From: Mesorhizobium sp. YM1C-6-2
GTDB lineage: Bacteria; Pseudomonadota; Alphaproteobacteria; Rhizobiales; Rhizobiaceae
NCBI RefSeq assembly: GCF_003666685.1
Contig: NZ_RCIZ01000004.1
Coordinates: forward strand, 124,001 to 188,000
Length of the DNA: 64,000 nt
Direction of reading: 5' to 3'
Part shown: piece after piece, positions 45,241-53,535 of the stretch
How the letters are laid out: every line of letters begins with the position of its first letter
Position numbering within the stretch: position 1 is the first letter of the stretch
Position numbers and translations under genes: made by a program
Notes under the pieces: model-generated
What the model saw: the letters and a program-made list of their open reading frames with translations, nothing else
Database searches by the model: none
What the model was told of the DNA's origin: nothing

Positions 45241-45609
45241 TTAGCCAAAGATCTGAAGCGGCGCCTGCGGGCGCCGTTTTCTTTTCATGGTCCTTGCGAT
45301 CCGTTCGGCTGTGCATCTGGTCGCTGCGGTACCGGTCGCCGCCGGGCGAAGGCTGTCCAGCGCCTGCTTGAGCGCGATATGCCGATTGAGGTCGTAGCTC
45401 CAGTGCCTACGCATGCCGCGCTGCCGCTCGCGTTCGATCATGCGCTCCAGCCGGACGACGATTCGCGAGCGTAACGCGGGTTCGGCGCCCAGCGCTTCGG
45501 CGAGGTCGAAGTGGCAGGCGATCTGCAACGCCGCCATCTGCCGGGCTTCCGATGCCCTGGTCTGCTTGTTTTCAAGGAAGGCCGCTATTTCCTGCCGAAG
45601 CCCGTTCAT
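45241..45609 (-). CDS. Conserved hypothetical protein, helical
   Basis: A 122-residue product if started at the ATG at 45609; an ATG at 45636 would add nine residues. It is strongly helical and basic: LRQEIAAFLENKQTRASEAR, HFDLAEALGAEP, LERMIERERQRGMRRHWSYD and LNRHIALKQALDSLRPAATG. No membrane segment, signal or known catalytic motif is visible. It is convergent with mucR and its 3' end overlaps the mucR terminator. Similar small proteins seem common in rhizobia, but I do not recognise a family. Confidence 0.62.
   Translation of the reverse strand: MNGLRQEIAAFLENKQTRASEARQMAALQIACHFDLAEALGAEPALRSRIVVRLERMIERERQRGMRRHWSYDLNRHIALKQALDSLRPAATGTAATRCTAERIARTMKRKRRPQAPLQIFG
45259..45285 (+). terminator. 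Rho-independent terminator downstream of mucR
   Basis: CGGCGCC, a TGCG loop and GGCGCCG form a perfect 7-bp GC stem, followed by TTTTCTTTT. It lies 51 nt after the mucR stop and overlaps the last codons of the convergent small gene, so it may serve transcripts from the plus strand only. Confidence 0.85.
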
Positions 45610-45824
45610 GCCGGTAAATCCTGTTTCGAATGGCATGCGAGTGTGAGGGCCGCAGCGGAAGCGGGGAGAAAATCACGGGAAAATTCTGTGATGCTCTGAA
45701 AAATAAGAAGTAAAATCAATAGTTTGAAGGATTTATGGTCGGCTGGTCGTTCTTTATTTGTTCACACCACTGCCGGCTCCCGATATAAGAACTTATTCCT
45801 ATATTCTGGAGGGGGACAAGTTCA

Positions 45825-46250
45825 GTGCAACTCACATCCATCAAATCGGCGGCACATTCCGAAATCGAGGAAGCACCCTGGCGGGGCATCACCGAGACGA
45901 TTTTCACGAGCCGGCCGTCGGGGGCGCGCGACGAACTCGCGATCGAATTGTGCGAGGGCATGATCGACATCACGGCGGCGCTGTTCAACGTGTCGAGCAA
46001 GGAGATCCGCAAGCCGGGCCGGTCGAGCCTCGGCGTTTCGCGGGTGAGGCAGGTGGCGATGTATGTCGCCCATGTCATCCTCAGGCTGAACATGACCGAT
46101 ATCGGCCGGGCGTTCGGCCGGGACCGCACGACGGTGCTCTATGCCTGCCACCTGGTCGAGGACCTTCGCGACGACACCGACTTCGACCGCATCATCACGA
46201 TGACGGAACGGGTGGCGCTCGCGGCGTTCGGCAACCGACTGGGGCTCTGA
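45825..46250 (+). CDS. Stand-alone DnaA domain IV (DNA-binding) protein
   Basis: Protein of 141 residues whose second half matches the DnaA C-terminal domain: VSSKEIRKPGRSSLGVSRVR, QVAMYVAHVILRLNMTDIGR and AFGRDRTTVLYACHLVEDLR correspond to the basic loop, helix-turn-helix and the RDHTTVLHA-type signature. It has no AAA+ ATPase domain, so it cannot act as an initiator. The GTG start follows GGAGGGGGA. It could bind DnaA boxes and compete with DnaA, or act as a regulator. It is followed 4 nt later by a DUF6456 gene. Confidence 0.88.
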   Translation: MQLTSIKSAAHSEIEEAPWRGITETIFTSRPSGARDELAIELCEGMIDITAALFNVSSKEIRKPGRSSLGVSRVRQVAMYVAHVILRLNMTDIGRAFGRDRTTVLYACHLVEDLRDDTDFDRIITMTERVALAAFGNRLGL

Positions 46251-46254
46251 CGCA

Positions 46255-47034
46255 ATGGGGAAGACGGAAACGGAGCTGAAGGACAAGGCACAGGCGCGCG
46301 TCCTGCGTTTCCTGGCGCAGGGGCCGGCGGAGCTGGCCGACACGGCGGCCGAGGGCAAGGTGCTGCTCGATGCTGGCGATCGCGGAACGATCTCGGTCGA
46401 ACGGAAGCTGCTGGCGGAAATGATGCGGGCGGGCGAGTTGCGGATGGTCGGGGGGAAGGTGGAGCACGTCGCGCCGGAGGAATGGAGGTTGCCCGAAAGC
46501 CGACGCGACATCGGAACCATGGCGATCAGCGACGACGGCAGGATCGAGACGGTTGCTGTCAACTGGTCGGAATCGCCACTCGGTCAGCTGATGCGGCGCA
46601 AGGGCAGGGACGGGGAGGCTTTCCTGACCTCGGCCGAGTTCCAGGCTGGCGAGCGGCTGCGCGCCGACTACACGCGCGGCCAGATCATGCCGCGCCTGGG
46701 CGCCAACTGGGTGGCGAGCGTCTCATCCGGGCGGCGCGACGGCGGCATCGCCGACCTGACCGACGCGGCGCTCGCCGCCAGGATCCGGGTGGAGAGCGCG
46801 ATCCGCGACGTCGGCCCGGAACTGTCGGGCATCCTCATCGACGTGTGCTGCTTCCTCAAGGGGATGGAAACGGTGGAGATGGAACGTGGCTGGCCGGCGC
46901 GGTCGGCGAAGGTCGTGTTGAAGACGGCGCTCGGCGCGCTAAGCCGCCACTACAATCCTCGGACCGCGCGAGAAAGGCGGCCGCGGCAGATGCTTCATTG
47001 GGGGACGGCGGATTATCGTCCGTCGATTACCTGA
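46255..47034 (+). CDS. DUF6456 domain-containing protein
   Basis: Protein of 259 residues. The N-terminal part (about 1-85) is a helical, possibly winged-helix-like region; the C-terminal part carries the DUF6456 pattern NWSESPLGQLMRRKGRDGEA, FLTSAEFQAGERLRADYTRG and GILIDVCCFLKGMETVEMER, followed by WPARSAKVVLKTALGALSRH. FLKGMETVE with basic residues suggests DNA binding. It lies 4 nt after the DnaA-domain gene, so co-transcription is likely. The function of DUF6456 is not known to me. Confidence 0.85.
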   Translation: MGKTETELKDKAQARVLRFLAQGPAELADTAAEGKVLLDAGDRGTISVERKLLAEMMRAGELRMVGGKVEHVAPEEWRLPESRRDIGTMAISDDGRIETVAVNWSESPLGQLMRRKGRDGEAFLTSAEFQAGERLRADYTRGQIMPRLGANWVASVSSGRRDGGIADLTDAALAARIRVESAIRDVGPELSGILIDVCCFLKGMETVEMERGWPARSAKVVLKTALGALSRHYNPRTARERRPRQMLHWGTADYRPSIT

Positions 47035-47070
47035 GCGGGTCGGGTTCTCAAAGTTGCGGTCGCGTACGGC

Positions 47071-47496
47071 TCAGGCGGTCTGCTTCAGCGCCGCCTCGGC
47101 GTCGCGCTTGATCCGCTTGACCATCGAGCGCAGGCCATTGGCACGCTGCGGCGTCAGATGCTCGTCGAGGCCGAGTTCCCTGAGCAGGGCCTCGGCGTCA
47201 GTCGCGCCGATCTCGCTGGCGCGCCGACCCGAGAAAAGCGCGAGCATGATAGCGACGAGGCCGCGCACGATGTGGGCGTCCGAATCGCCCCGGAACTCGA
47301 CGACCGGGTCGGGACCGTCGCCGATCTTCGTGGTGAGCCAGACCTGGCTGACGCAGCCGGGCACCCTGTAGGTTTCGATGCGCGATTCGTCCGGGAAGGG
47401 CGGCAGCGCCGCACCCAGATCGATGACATAACGGTAGCGGTCCTCCCACTCGTCGAGGAAGGCAAAGTCGTCGCGGATCGCCTCAATGGTCGTCAT
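47071..47496 (-). CDS. SufE family sulfur-acceptor protein
   Basis: Accepts persulfide from a SufS-type cysteine desulfurase during iron-sulfur cluster assembly. The 141-residue protein has the hallmark cysteine in YRVPGCVSQVWLTTK (about Cys48), DRYRYVIDLGAALPPFPDE before it, and AHIVRGLVAIMLALFSGR after it. The ATG at 47496 is chosen because homology begins at MTTIEAIRDDF; the longer open frame upstream is an out-of-gene extension. It is not beside other suf genes in this window. Confidence 0.92.
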   Translation of the reverse strand: MTTIEAIRDDFAFLDEWEDRYRYVIDLGAALPPFPDESRIETYRVPGCVSQVWLTTKIGDGPDPVVEFRGDSDAHIVRGLVAIMLALFSGRRASEIGATDAEALLRELGLDEHLTPQRANGLRSMVKRIKRDAEAALKQTA

Positions 47497-47618
47497 GGGC
47501 CGGATATAGGCCGAGCGGAGGCCGAGGTCACGAAAAAGCTTGGAATATGCCTCTGGCCGATCGCTAGTCCGCGGGAAGGAAGGGGCTGTTCCCAGGGCGG
47601 GAAACAACGGCCCCGACA

Positions 47619-47987
47619 TCACTTCGAGACTGTCACGCTGCCGGTCGCGGAGGAATCGGTGGGTTCGTCCGTCCGGGAGGCAGGCTGTTCGGACGCGATG
47701 AGCGAGCCGACCTCGTCGGCCGGCGCAGGGTCGCCGTTCTCCTCGAACATCTGGTAGGCGTTGCGGGCGGTTTCGCGCGCCCTTGCGCCGATCGTCTGCA
47801 TGGCGGCTATGCCGACCTCGCAGACGCCGGGCTTGCGCTCGCATATGCCGGAGACGTCGTCGACGGCCTCGCGAGCGGCAAAGAAAGCCTGGATCGGGCT
47901 GACGCTGTCGCCGTTCGCGCCGGTGTCCAGGGGAAGCACCAGAAGCACCAGCGAGAACCAGAACGCCATTCGGATCAGGAAGCCCAT
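47619..47987 (-). CDS. DUF5330 domain-containing protein
   Basis: Small protein of 122 residues with an N-terminal membrane segment MGFLIRMAFWFSLVLLVLPL and a short outside domain. SPIQAFFAAREAVDDVSGIC, ERKPGVCEVGIAAMQ and IGARARETARNAYQMFEENG match the DUF5330 pattern of rhizobia; the cysteine pair in CERKPGVCE is notable. The C-terminal tail is Ser/Thr/Glu rich. The ATG at 47987 is set by the membrane segment. Function unknown. Confidence 0.8.
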   Translation of the reverse strand: MGFLIRMAFWFSLVLLVLPLDTGANGDSVSPIQAFFAAREAVDDVSGICERKPGVCEVGIAAMQTIGARARETARNAYQMFEENGDPAPADEVGSLIASEQPASRTDEPTDSSATGSVTVSK

Positions 47988-48105
47988 TCGTCCGTCCTCT
48001 TGTTCCGTCCCGCAGCAGCAATCGTGGAAGCGGGGTCTCATCACCGGCGCGACAATGCCACGACCAGCCGAAGGACGGCTTGCAGCCGAGAATAACATTC
48101 GAGGC

Positions 48106-48143
48106 AAATTTGATTCAAATTTTAGCGATTCGAACGTGAATCG
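48106..48143. promoter_or_regulatory. Pair of adjacent palindromes in a divergent gap
   Basis: AAATTTG-ATT-CAAATTT occupies 48106-48122 and CGATTC-GAACGT-GAATCG occupies 48126-48143. Both are perfect inverted repeats and AT-richer than the flanks. They lie in the 473-nt gap between the DUF5330 gene and the histidine kinase gene, where no other gene is supported. Such twin sites suggest a regulator-binding region; which regulator is unknown. Confidence 0.45.
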
Positions 48144-48460
48144 AGATGGCTGAAAATGCCGCTCGGCGCATCAACTGGTCGTTCATCATGCAAGTGGTTG
48201 ATCTGAATTCTCTTTTCCGGATTCAGAGGGTGCCAGACGGGCAACCCGGCACGGTTGCAGAGATCGAGAAAACTAAGCCCCCGTTTACCATAGGTAGAAC
48301 CAGAAGAAGCTGGGCGTCGTCGCAACCCCGTTATTCACCGCCGAGCCGAGGTCAAACGGCCCGGGCTTTATTCATTCCTTAAAGGCTCAATGCGAATTTC
48401 GAGGACAACAAAGGCGACCCGCCAAGCGGGCCAAATACTGTATTAGTGCGAGTGCGTTGA

Positions 48461-50263
48461 TTGCGTCTGTCTGGGACCAGAACCGGTGAGCTGCTTGACG
48501 CCGTCGCCGCGCGCTGTGAGCGTCTGGTCCATGGCGCCGTTCGCGAACCTGCCGAGCGTCTTCGCCAGCGACGGCTGATCGGTGTCCTTCTGGCTGCTCC
48601 TTTCATGATCGCCGCGCCGGCAGCCGTCCTGCTGTCGCCCCTCGTCGGCGTTGCGGCAACGCTCGCCGGCATAAGCGCGATCTTCGGCGGCGCTCTCCTC
48701 TCTGCGCTTCTCGTCGCCACGACCGGTCGGGCGCGCATTGCGGAAGCGGTCGCATTGGTGCTCGGGACCGTGGCGCTTGCGGGGATCGTGGCGTCGGCCG
48801 GAGGGTCTGCGTCGCCGGCTGCAATCATCCTTGCGGCATTGCCTTTCGAGGCGTGGTGGGTGAGGCGGACGCCGAAGGCGGCACTTGGCGGAATGGTTGC
48901 CGGGTTCGCCGCACTGGCGCTGCAGGCAACGCTCGGGCCGGTCCTCTTCGCCGGAGCGTCGCCGGCAGCCGCCCACTGGGTGATCCCGCTTGGCTATCTC
49001 GCCTTCGTCGCGCCGCGCATCGCCGCCTGGCTGGACGAAAAGGCAGAGAGCGATACGAACGAGAAGCGTCCGCTGGAGGAAATCGTCGAGGCCGTGGTGC
49101 TGCGTATGGACGCGGGCGGCGACGTACTCGATGCCTCGCAGCAGTCACGCCGGATACTTGGACTTGCACCTGAACTGCTTTTGTCGACGGGCCTGTTCGA
49201 CCGGCTGCATGTCGCCGACCGCGTCGCCTATATGTGCGCGTTGGCCGACTTGCGCGAGAAGGAAGGGTTTCGGCGGGTCGAGGCAAGGATCAGGGTTCCG
49301 GGGTCTGCCGGCACCGCTGCCGCGGATTACCGGTCCTTCGTCATCGAGATGATGCGGCCGTCGGATGCACAGACGTCGACCGGGCCGGTCATCACGGTAC
49401 TGGTGCGCGCGGACGACGAGGCGGCGGCCCTGCGCGCGGCGCTGGCGGCTTCGGTGGATACCGCGGAAAGCACCGAGATCGCCCGCAGCCGCATGCTCGC
49501 GGCGGTCAGCCATGAACTGCGCACACCGCTCAATTCCATCATCGGCTTTTCGGACATGCTGCTGCACGGGTTGCTGGGCGGCTTCTCCGATCCGAGGCAG
49601 AAGGAATATGTGACGCTGGTGCGCGAGTCGGGATGCCACCTGCTTGCCGTGGTGAATTCCATCCTCGACGTGTCGCGGCTGGAATCCGGCGCCTATCCGG
49701 CCGAGTGCGAGCCGTTCCGCTTCGGCGAGGCCGTCGACATGTGCCGGTCGATGCTGGAAAGGCAGGCGGCGGACAAGGAGCTGAATCTCAAGGTTGCGCT
49801 GGCCTCCGATATAGGCGAGGTGCATGCCGACAAGCGCGCGGTCAAGCAAATGCTGATCAACCTGATCTCGAATGCCATAAAGTTCACGCCGGCAGGCGGA
49901 ACGGTGGCGGTCGGCGGGAAACGTCTCGGCTCGCGGCTGCATTTCTGGGTGTCGGATACCGGCATCGGCATGTCGGCCGACGATCTCACCCGGATCGGCA
50001 AGCCGTTCACGCAGTTGCAGAACGACTATACGCGCAGCCTGGAAGGCGCAGGCCTCGGCCTGTCGCTGGTGAAGGGGCTCGTCGCGCTTCACCACGGCAC
50101 GATGGCGATCGAGAGCGAGCCGGGCCATGGTACGACCGTCACGATCAACCTGCCCGCCGATCCGCCGGCGCGGGAGATCGAAAGGGAAGCGGCCGAGGTT
50201 TTTGCGATGAAGCCGAACAGATCCAAAGAGGACTTCGATGGGACGTTCCGCAAGACAGCTTGA
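48461..50263 (+). CDS. Sensor histidine kinase (PleC/DivJ-like HisKA family)
   Basis: Membrane sensor kinase of 600 residues. The N-terminus has several hydrophobic helices (about 40-180, from RLIGVLLAAPFMIAAPAAVL to WVIPLGYLAFVAPRIAAWL), then a PAS-like region (about 205-320), the phosphoacceptor helix MLAAVSHELRTPLNSIIGFS near residue 350, and an ATPase domain with NLISNAIKFTPAGG, SDTGIGMSADDL and GAGLGLSLVKGLV. The H-box type is that of PleC/DivJ kinases controlling CtrA via DivK in alphaproteobacteria. The TTG start is uncertain. The downstream peptidoglycan-binding gene overlaps by 26 nt. Confidence 0.88.
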   Translation: MRLSGTRTGELLDAVAARCERLVHGAVREPAERLRQRRLIGVLLAAPFMIAAPAAVLLSPLVGVAATLAGISAIFGGALLSALLVATTGRARIAEAVALVLGTVALAGIVASAGGSASPAAIILAALPFEAWWVRRTPKAALGGMVAGFAALALQATLGPVLFAGASPAAAHWVIPLGYLAFVAPRIAAWLDEKAESDTNEKRPLEEIVEAVVLRMDAGGDVLDASQQSRRILGLAPELLLSTGLFDRLHVADRVAYMCALADLREKEGFRRVEARIRVPGSAGTAAADYRSFVIEMMRPSDAQTSTGPVITVLVRADDEAAALRAALAASVDTAESTEIARSRMLAAVSHELRTPLNSIIGFSDMLLHGLLGGFSDPRQKEYVTLVRESGCHLLAVVNSILDVSRLESGAYPAECEPFRFGEAVDMCRSMLERQAADKELNLKVALASDIGEVHADKRAVKQMLINLISNAIKFTPAGGTVAVGGKRLGSRLHFWVSDTGIGMSADDLTRIGKPFTQLQNDYTRSLEGAGLGLSLVKGLVALHHGTMAIESEPGHGTTVTINLPADPPAREIEREAAEVFAMKPNRSKEDFDGTFRKTA

Positions 50264-51044
50264 AGAGCACGAGCCCTGGACTTTCGGGGACGGCGTCGGC
50301 GCGGTGCTCGGACTGATCGCGCGCAACCCCACGCTGGTCGGGGGCTCGACGGCGTTCCTGGTGGCGCTGAGCTTCGTGTCCGCCAACGCGCTGTGGTACC
50401 AGCCGCACGCGCATTCCGGCGCCTTCTTCGCCACCCGGGATTTCCTGAGGCCCGGCGCGCCCGAACCCGCCTTTGGGCTTCCCGACGAAACGACGATCCT
50501 GATCGAACGTCCGAACGAGGACCAGCAGCCGGAACAACTGCGGGTCGTGACGGGTGATCCGACGATCAAGGAAGTGCAGGAAACGTTGAGGCAACTCAAC
50601 TTCTACAGCGGCGAGGTCGATGGGCTACTCGGTCCGAATACGCGCACGGCGATCGAGGCCTACCAGTCCAAGATGGGAATGGCGGTGACGGGCTCAGTCG
50701 ATGACGGTCTGCTCGACCAACTGGGCACCGGCTCGATCAAGCAGGCCGTGCTTCCATCGCCGGCGCCGCGCGACAAGGCAGCCCAACCGGCTGTGGCGAC
50801 GACGGGCCAGGCGGCCAGCGAGGCTGCCCCCAAGCAGGCGTCGCTGACGCGCGACGAGCGTATCGCCAGGGTGCAGGCCGGACTGAAGGAATTCGGCAAT
50901 GAGGCGATCGAGATCGACGGCCTCATGGGGGCAAGGACCGCTGCCGCGATCAAGGAATTCCAGTCGCTGTTCGGGCTGGAGGTCACGGGCGAAGCCGATC
51001 AGGCCGTCTACGCCAAGATGAAGGAAATCGGGCTGATCCAGTGA
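50238..51044 (+). CDS. Membrane-anchored protein with two peptidoglycan-binding domains
   Basis: Protein of 268 residues with one N-terminal membrane segment (PTLVGGSTAFLVALSFVSAN, about 30-52) and two PG-binding-1 repeats: IKEVQETLRQLNFYSGEVDG with a partner GLLGPNTRTAIEAYQSKMGM (about 105-150), and IARVQAGLKEFGNEAIEIDG with GLMGARTAAAIKEFQSLFGL (about 210-255). An Ala/Pro/Gln-rich linker joins them. The ATG at 50238 overlaps the kinase gene, indicating coupled translation. It may anchor or report on cell-wall state for the kinase. Confidence 0.85.
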   Translation: MGRSARQLEEHEPWTFGDGVGAVLGLIARNPTLVGGSTAFLVALSFVSANALWYQPHAHSGAFFATRDFLRPGAPEPAFGLPDETTILIERPNEDQQPEQLRVVTGDPTIKEVQETLRQLNFYSGEVDGLLGPNTRTAIEAYQSKMGMAVTGSVDDGLLDQLGTGSIKQAVLPSPAPRDKAAQPAVATTGQAASEAAPKQASLTRDERIARVQAGLKEFGNEAIEIDGLMGARTAAAIKEFQSLFGLEVTGEADQAVYAKMKEIGLIQ

Positions 51045-51156
51045 GTCGGTCACCTGGTCTCCCTACGGCCCTCGGCGCCGATCCGGCCTTGGTCTGTCGC
51101 GATCGCACACGCGACGCCGGTTTCCATTTTCCCTGAAATTGCTCTAGAGCAGCCCC

Positions 51157-51501
51157 ATGCGGGTGACGACGGATTTTTGGGTTTCGGCGCTGGTGAAGCG
51201 TGTCTTTTCCGGGGGCGGTTTCGCGGCGATCGCGAAGCGCGGCGCGACGGAAGCGGGCGCGGTGTTCGTGATCGTGCGCGACAGGCTGGGCGGGGCCGAG
51301 CTGTTCGGGCCGGCGCCCCAGACGAGCTATGACACGGCGAAACCCGACGAGCGTTTCTTCATCCGCTACGCACTGGAGGACGAGGCCGCGCTCGACGCGC
51401 GACTGGAGAAGGAAAAGCGGTTCGACTACGACATCTGGGTGGTCGAGATCGAGCCGGGGCAAGGCACGATCGAAGATCTGATCTCGGTTGCCGAGACGTA
51501 G
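51157..51501 (+). CDS. DUF1491 family protein
   Basis: Small cytoplasmic protein of 114 residues matching DUF1491: FWVSALVKRVFSGGGFAAIA, GAVFVIVRDRLGGAELFGPA, DERFFIRYALEDEAALDARL and FDYDIWVVEIEP. It has an alternating alpha/beta pattern with no visible catalytic residues, and its role is unknown. It follows the PG-binding gene after a 112-nt gap. The family is common in this order. Confidence 0.85.
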   Translation: MRVTTDFWVSALVKRVFSGGGFAAIAKRGATEAGAVFVIVRDRLGGAELFGPAPQTSYDTAKPDERFFIRYALEDEAALDARLEKEKRFDYDIWVVEIEPGQGTIEDLISVAET

Positions 51502-51558
51502 TTCAGGTCACCATTTCGGGAAGCCGGTTCGAAATTTTTCCGGCTGCTTCGGCTCGGC

Positions 51559-52590
51559 TCAGCGGGCAGCCCGCATGTCGCGGCTGCGCAAGGAGGCCGG
51601 CGGTTCCGTCGAAGCTTCGGCGATGCTCGATTTCCACGAAGCGATGCGCTCGGAAGCCTCTTCGCGGCTGATTGCGGCATAGCGCAACAGGAAGAGGCGG
51701 ATCGCCTGCAGATCGCCGAAGAGCGCGGGGTAGAGCGCGGCGGTGACGAGGAACGCCTTCTCATCACCGACCTCGAGCATGCGCAGCGCGTCGAGCAGCC
51801 ATGCATAGGAGGGGTCTTCGCTAACATCGCGGACGGCCGAGAAATCCTTGTCTAGCGCGTCGGCAAGCGCGGTCTGGAAGAAGGCGGCATGGCCGCTGAG
51901 CACCGTTTCACGAAGCCGGTCGTATGGTGTGCGGTCGCGCGATCCCGTGGTCGAGATCAGGGTCGAGGCAGGGCGCATCATCGCACGCAACCGGCGGCGG
52001 GTTTCCTCGGCGGCGTCGCCGGGCGCGCGCTCCTCGGTAGGTGCTGCTGGCACGGCGGTAGAGGAAGCCGCTTGCGGGCGCTGTGCCGACACGGTCTCGC
52101 GCGGCCTCAGCGGCACGACCTTCCTCTCCAGCGCGGCGACGAGCTTGGCGATGGCCGGGTTGAGCTCCGGCCGGCGGCCGATGGCGCGCGCATGACCATA
52201 TCCGTGGCGGCCGATGAAGGCGATGAGGTCGATGTCGGTGAGCGCGCCGGAGCGGATGAGCAGGGGTGCCGCGATGTCGACGGTCTCGTCGCAGAGACGC
52301 CTGACGAGACCCGCAGGCGGGTAGGCGCATTCGGAAAGCGCGGCGGCGACGTAGCGCTTGGCTTCGACCGAGACGAGGTCGAAGAGCGGCAAAGCGAGGT
52401 CCTCGAGCTGCGCGATCTCGCGCCTGGACGGACGCGGCAGCGAGCAGAATGCCGAAACCGAGGCGCGGAAAAGCCGCTCCGCCCTCTGCGCATCGCTCCT
52501 GATCGTGATCTGACGGAAATCGGAGGAAGACACGTCTGTACGCCTGACACACTTACTGATGCTGCCATCATCCCGTCCGAAACCGGGCAT
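51559..52590 (-). CDS. DUF2336 domain-containing protein
   Basis: Protein of up to 343 residues matching DUF2336, a helical repeat family of alphaproteobacteria. The N-terminal repeats (DLALPLFDLVSVEAKRYVAA, LIRSGALTDIDLIAFIGRHG) and an Ala/Pro-rich linker (about 170-200) precede a C-terminal helical domain (YDRLRETVLSGHAAFFQTAL, YAWLLDALRMLEVGDEKAFL). The ATG at 52590 is not backed by a clear ribosome site; a GTG at 52533 is an alternative. A CtrA-type box lies 73 nt upstream of the ATG. Function unknown. Confidence 0.8.
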   Translation of the reverse strand: MPGFGRDDGSISKCVRRTDVSSSDFRQITIRSDAQRAERLFRASVSAFCSLPRPSRREIAQLEDLALPLFDLVSVEAKRYVAAALSECAYPPAGLVRRLCDETVDIAAPLLIRSGALTDIDLIAFIGRHGYGHARAIGRRPELNPAIAKLVAALERKVVPLRPRETVSAQRPQAASSTAVPAAPTEERAPGDAAEETRRRLRAMMRPASTLISTTGSRDRTPYDRLRETVLSGHAAFFQTALADALDKDFSAVRDVSEDPSYAWLLDALRMLEVGDEKAFLVTAALYPALFGDLQAIRLFLLRYAAISREEASERIASWKSSIAEASTEPPASLRSRDMRAAR

Positions 52591-52662
52591 TCGGGATCAT
52601 GGCCGACCGGTGCCAGGCGGACTGCCTGACGCCCGGTCTGATTTCAAATTAGCGGCGATCCG

Positions 52663-52678
52663 TTAAAGTCCTGTTAAC
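52663..52678. promoter_or_regulatory. CtrA-type binding box TTAA-N7-TTAAC
   Basis: The site reads TTAA, agtcctg, TTAAC, a perfect match to the full CtrA consensus of alphaproteobacteria. It lies in the divergent gap between the DUF2336 gene and the 61-residue small gene, 72 nt before the latter's start. It may control either or both. CtrA links this locus to the cell cycle. Confidence 0.72.
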
Positions 52679-52749
52679 CGTCTGCTGGCCTTATGAATAC
52701 GGAGGCGTTGCGTGGTTGCTCCGGGTCAAGCCGAGAGGAAATCGCAGTC

Positions 52750-52935
52750 ATGGGCAGCGTACTGGCATTTGCGCCGCGGGTTGCGGCAACGGTCCGAAAA
52801 CCACTCGCCGCGGGCGACACGGCGTCGATCGTGATCTTCCCAGGCATACGCTATGAGCGTCACGAGCCGGAGCCGCGCCAAGCGGCCGCCGGCCGCGCGG
52901 AGACGAAACGGGACAAGCCCGAGCCGCGGCATTAG
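52750..52935 (+). CDS. Conserved small hypothetical protein
   Basis: A 61-residue product starting MGSVLAFAPRVAATVRKPLA and ending in a basic, acidic and proline-rich tail (RHEPEPRQAAAGRAETKRDK). The ATG at 52750 is chosen because GAGAGGAAAT lies 7 nt upstream; an upstream in-frame ATG at 52693 lacks that. The middle TASIVIFPGIRYER looks like a short strand-turn motif seen in other small rhizobial proteins. A CtrA-type box is just upstream. I do not recognise a family. Confidence 0.6.
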   Translation: MGSVLAFAPRVAATVRKPLAAGDTASIVIFPGIRYERHEPEPRQAAAGRAETKRDKPEPRH

Positions 52936-52992
52936 AGCGGGTTACGTTCCCTGGATTCGCCATCCTCAAGCTGACCGGCTTGGCCGGAAAAC

Positions 52993-53535
52993 TCATTCCT
53001 CGGTACAGGCGAGCCTTGCGAGGAATTCCGATGTCGCCTCTTCCCAGGTCGGATCCGGCACGAAGCTGCGCACCAGAACGATGCCTTCCCCGATAGGCAC
53101 CTGGACGAAGATCGCTTTCTGAAAACTCTCCGGCACGGCCTTGCGCACCTCGATCATCTGATCGGAGGTGAGCACGACGAAGTCGAGCGCACCCCTGTCG
53201 GTGGCGCGGTCGTTGAACGAATAGACGTTCTGGCCGGCGCGGTTGTAGATCGACACCGACCAGAAGGGGACGGTGCCCGGCGCGCGCAGGTGGACCGGGC
53301 CGTTGGTGAGGTCGAACCGGCAGGCGGAGGCATGGAAGAGCGGGCCGGCGGCCTTGACGATGGGCGGGCTGCCGTCGGCGGCGTCGATGCGCACGGCCTT
53401 GTAGAAATCCCCGGCCTCGGCGAGGCTCGACCACGCGTCGCGCTCGGAGAACTGCGGCAGGAGCAAGAGCACCGCGATGTGCACGATGCCGGCGCCGACG
53501 AGGCCGATCAGGCAGGCGTAGAACAGCCTAAGCAT
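52993..53535 (-). CDS. DUF1254 domain-containing membrane protein
   Basis: Protein of 180 residues with one N-terminal membrane segment (LFYACLIGLVGAGIVHIAVL) and a periplasmic part that fits DUF1254: FHASACRFDLTNGPVHLRAP, PFWSVSIYNRAGQNVYSFND and IFVQVPIGEGIVLVRSFVPD. It overlaps the DUF1214 gene by 8 nt, and fusions of these two domains are known elsewhere, so the two proteins probably work together in the envelope. Function unknown. Confidence 0.82.
   Translation of the reverse strand: MLRLFYACLIGLVGAGIVHIAVLLLLPQFSERDAWSSLAEAGDFYKAVRIDAADGSPPIVKAAGPLFHASACRFDLTNGPVHLRAPGTVPFWSVSIYNRAGQNVYSFNDRATDRGALDFVVLTSDQMIEVRKAVPESFQKAIFVQVPIGEGIVLVRSFVPDPTWEEATSEFLARLACTEE

Noticed and set aside
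45700-46250. Replication origin beside the DnaA-like gene
   Set aside because: The protein lacks the ATPase domain, and no cluster of DnaA boxes or AT-rich unwinding element was seen; it is not the initiator locus.
48146-48382. 78-codon plus-strand open frame in the gap before the histidine kinase
   Set aside because: No ribosome site, no recognisable sequence and atypical composition; more likely non-coding regulatory DNA.
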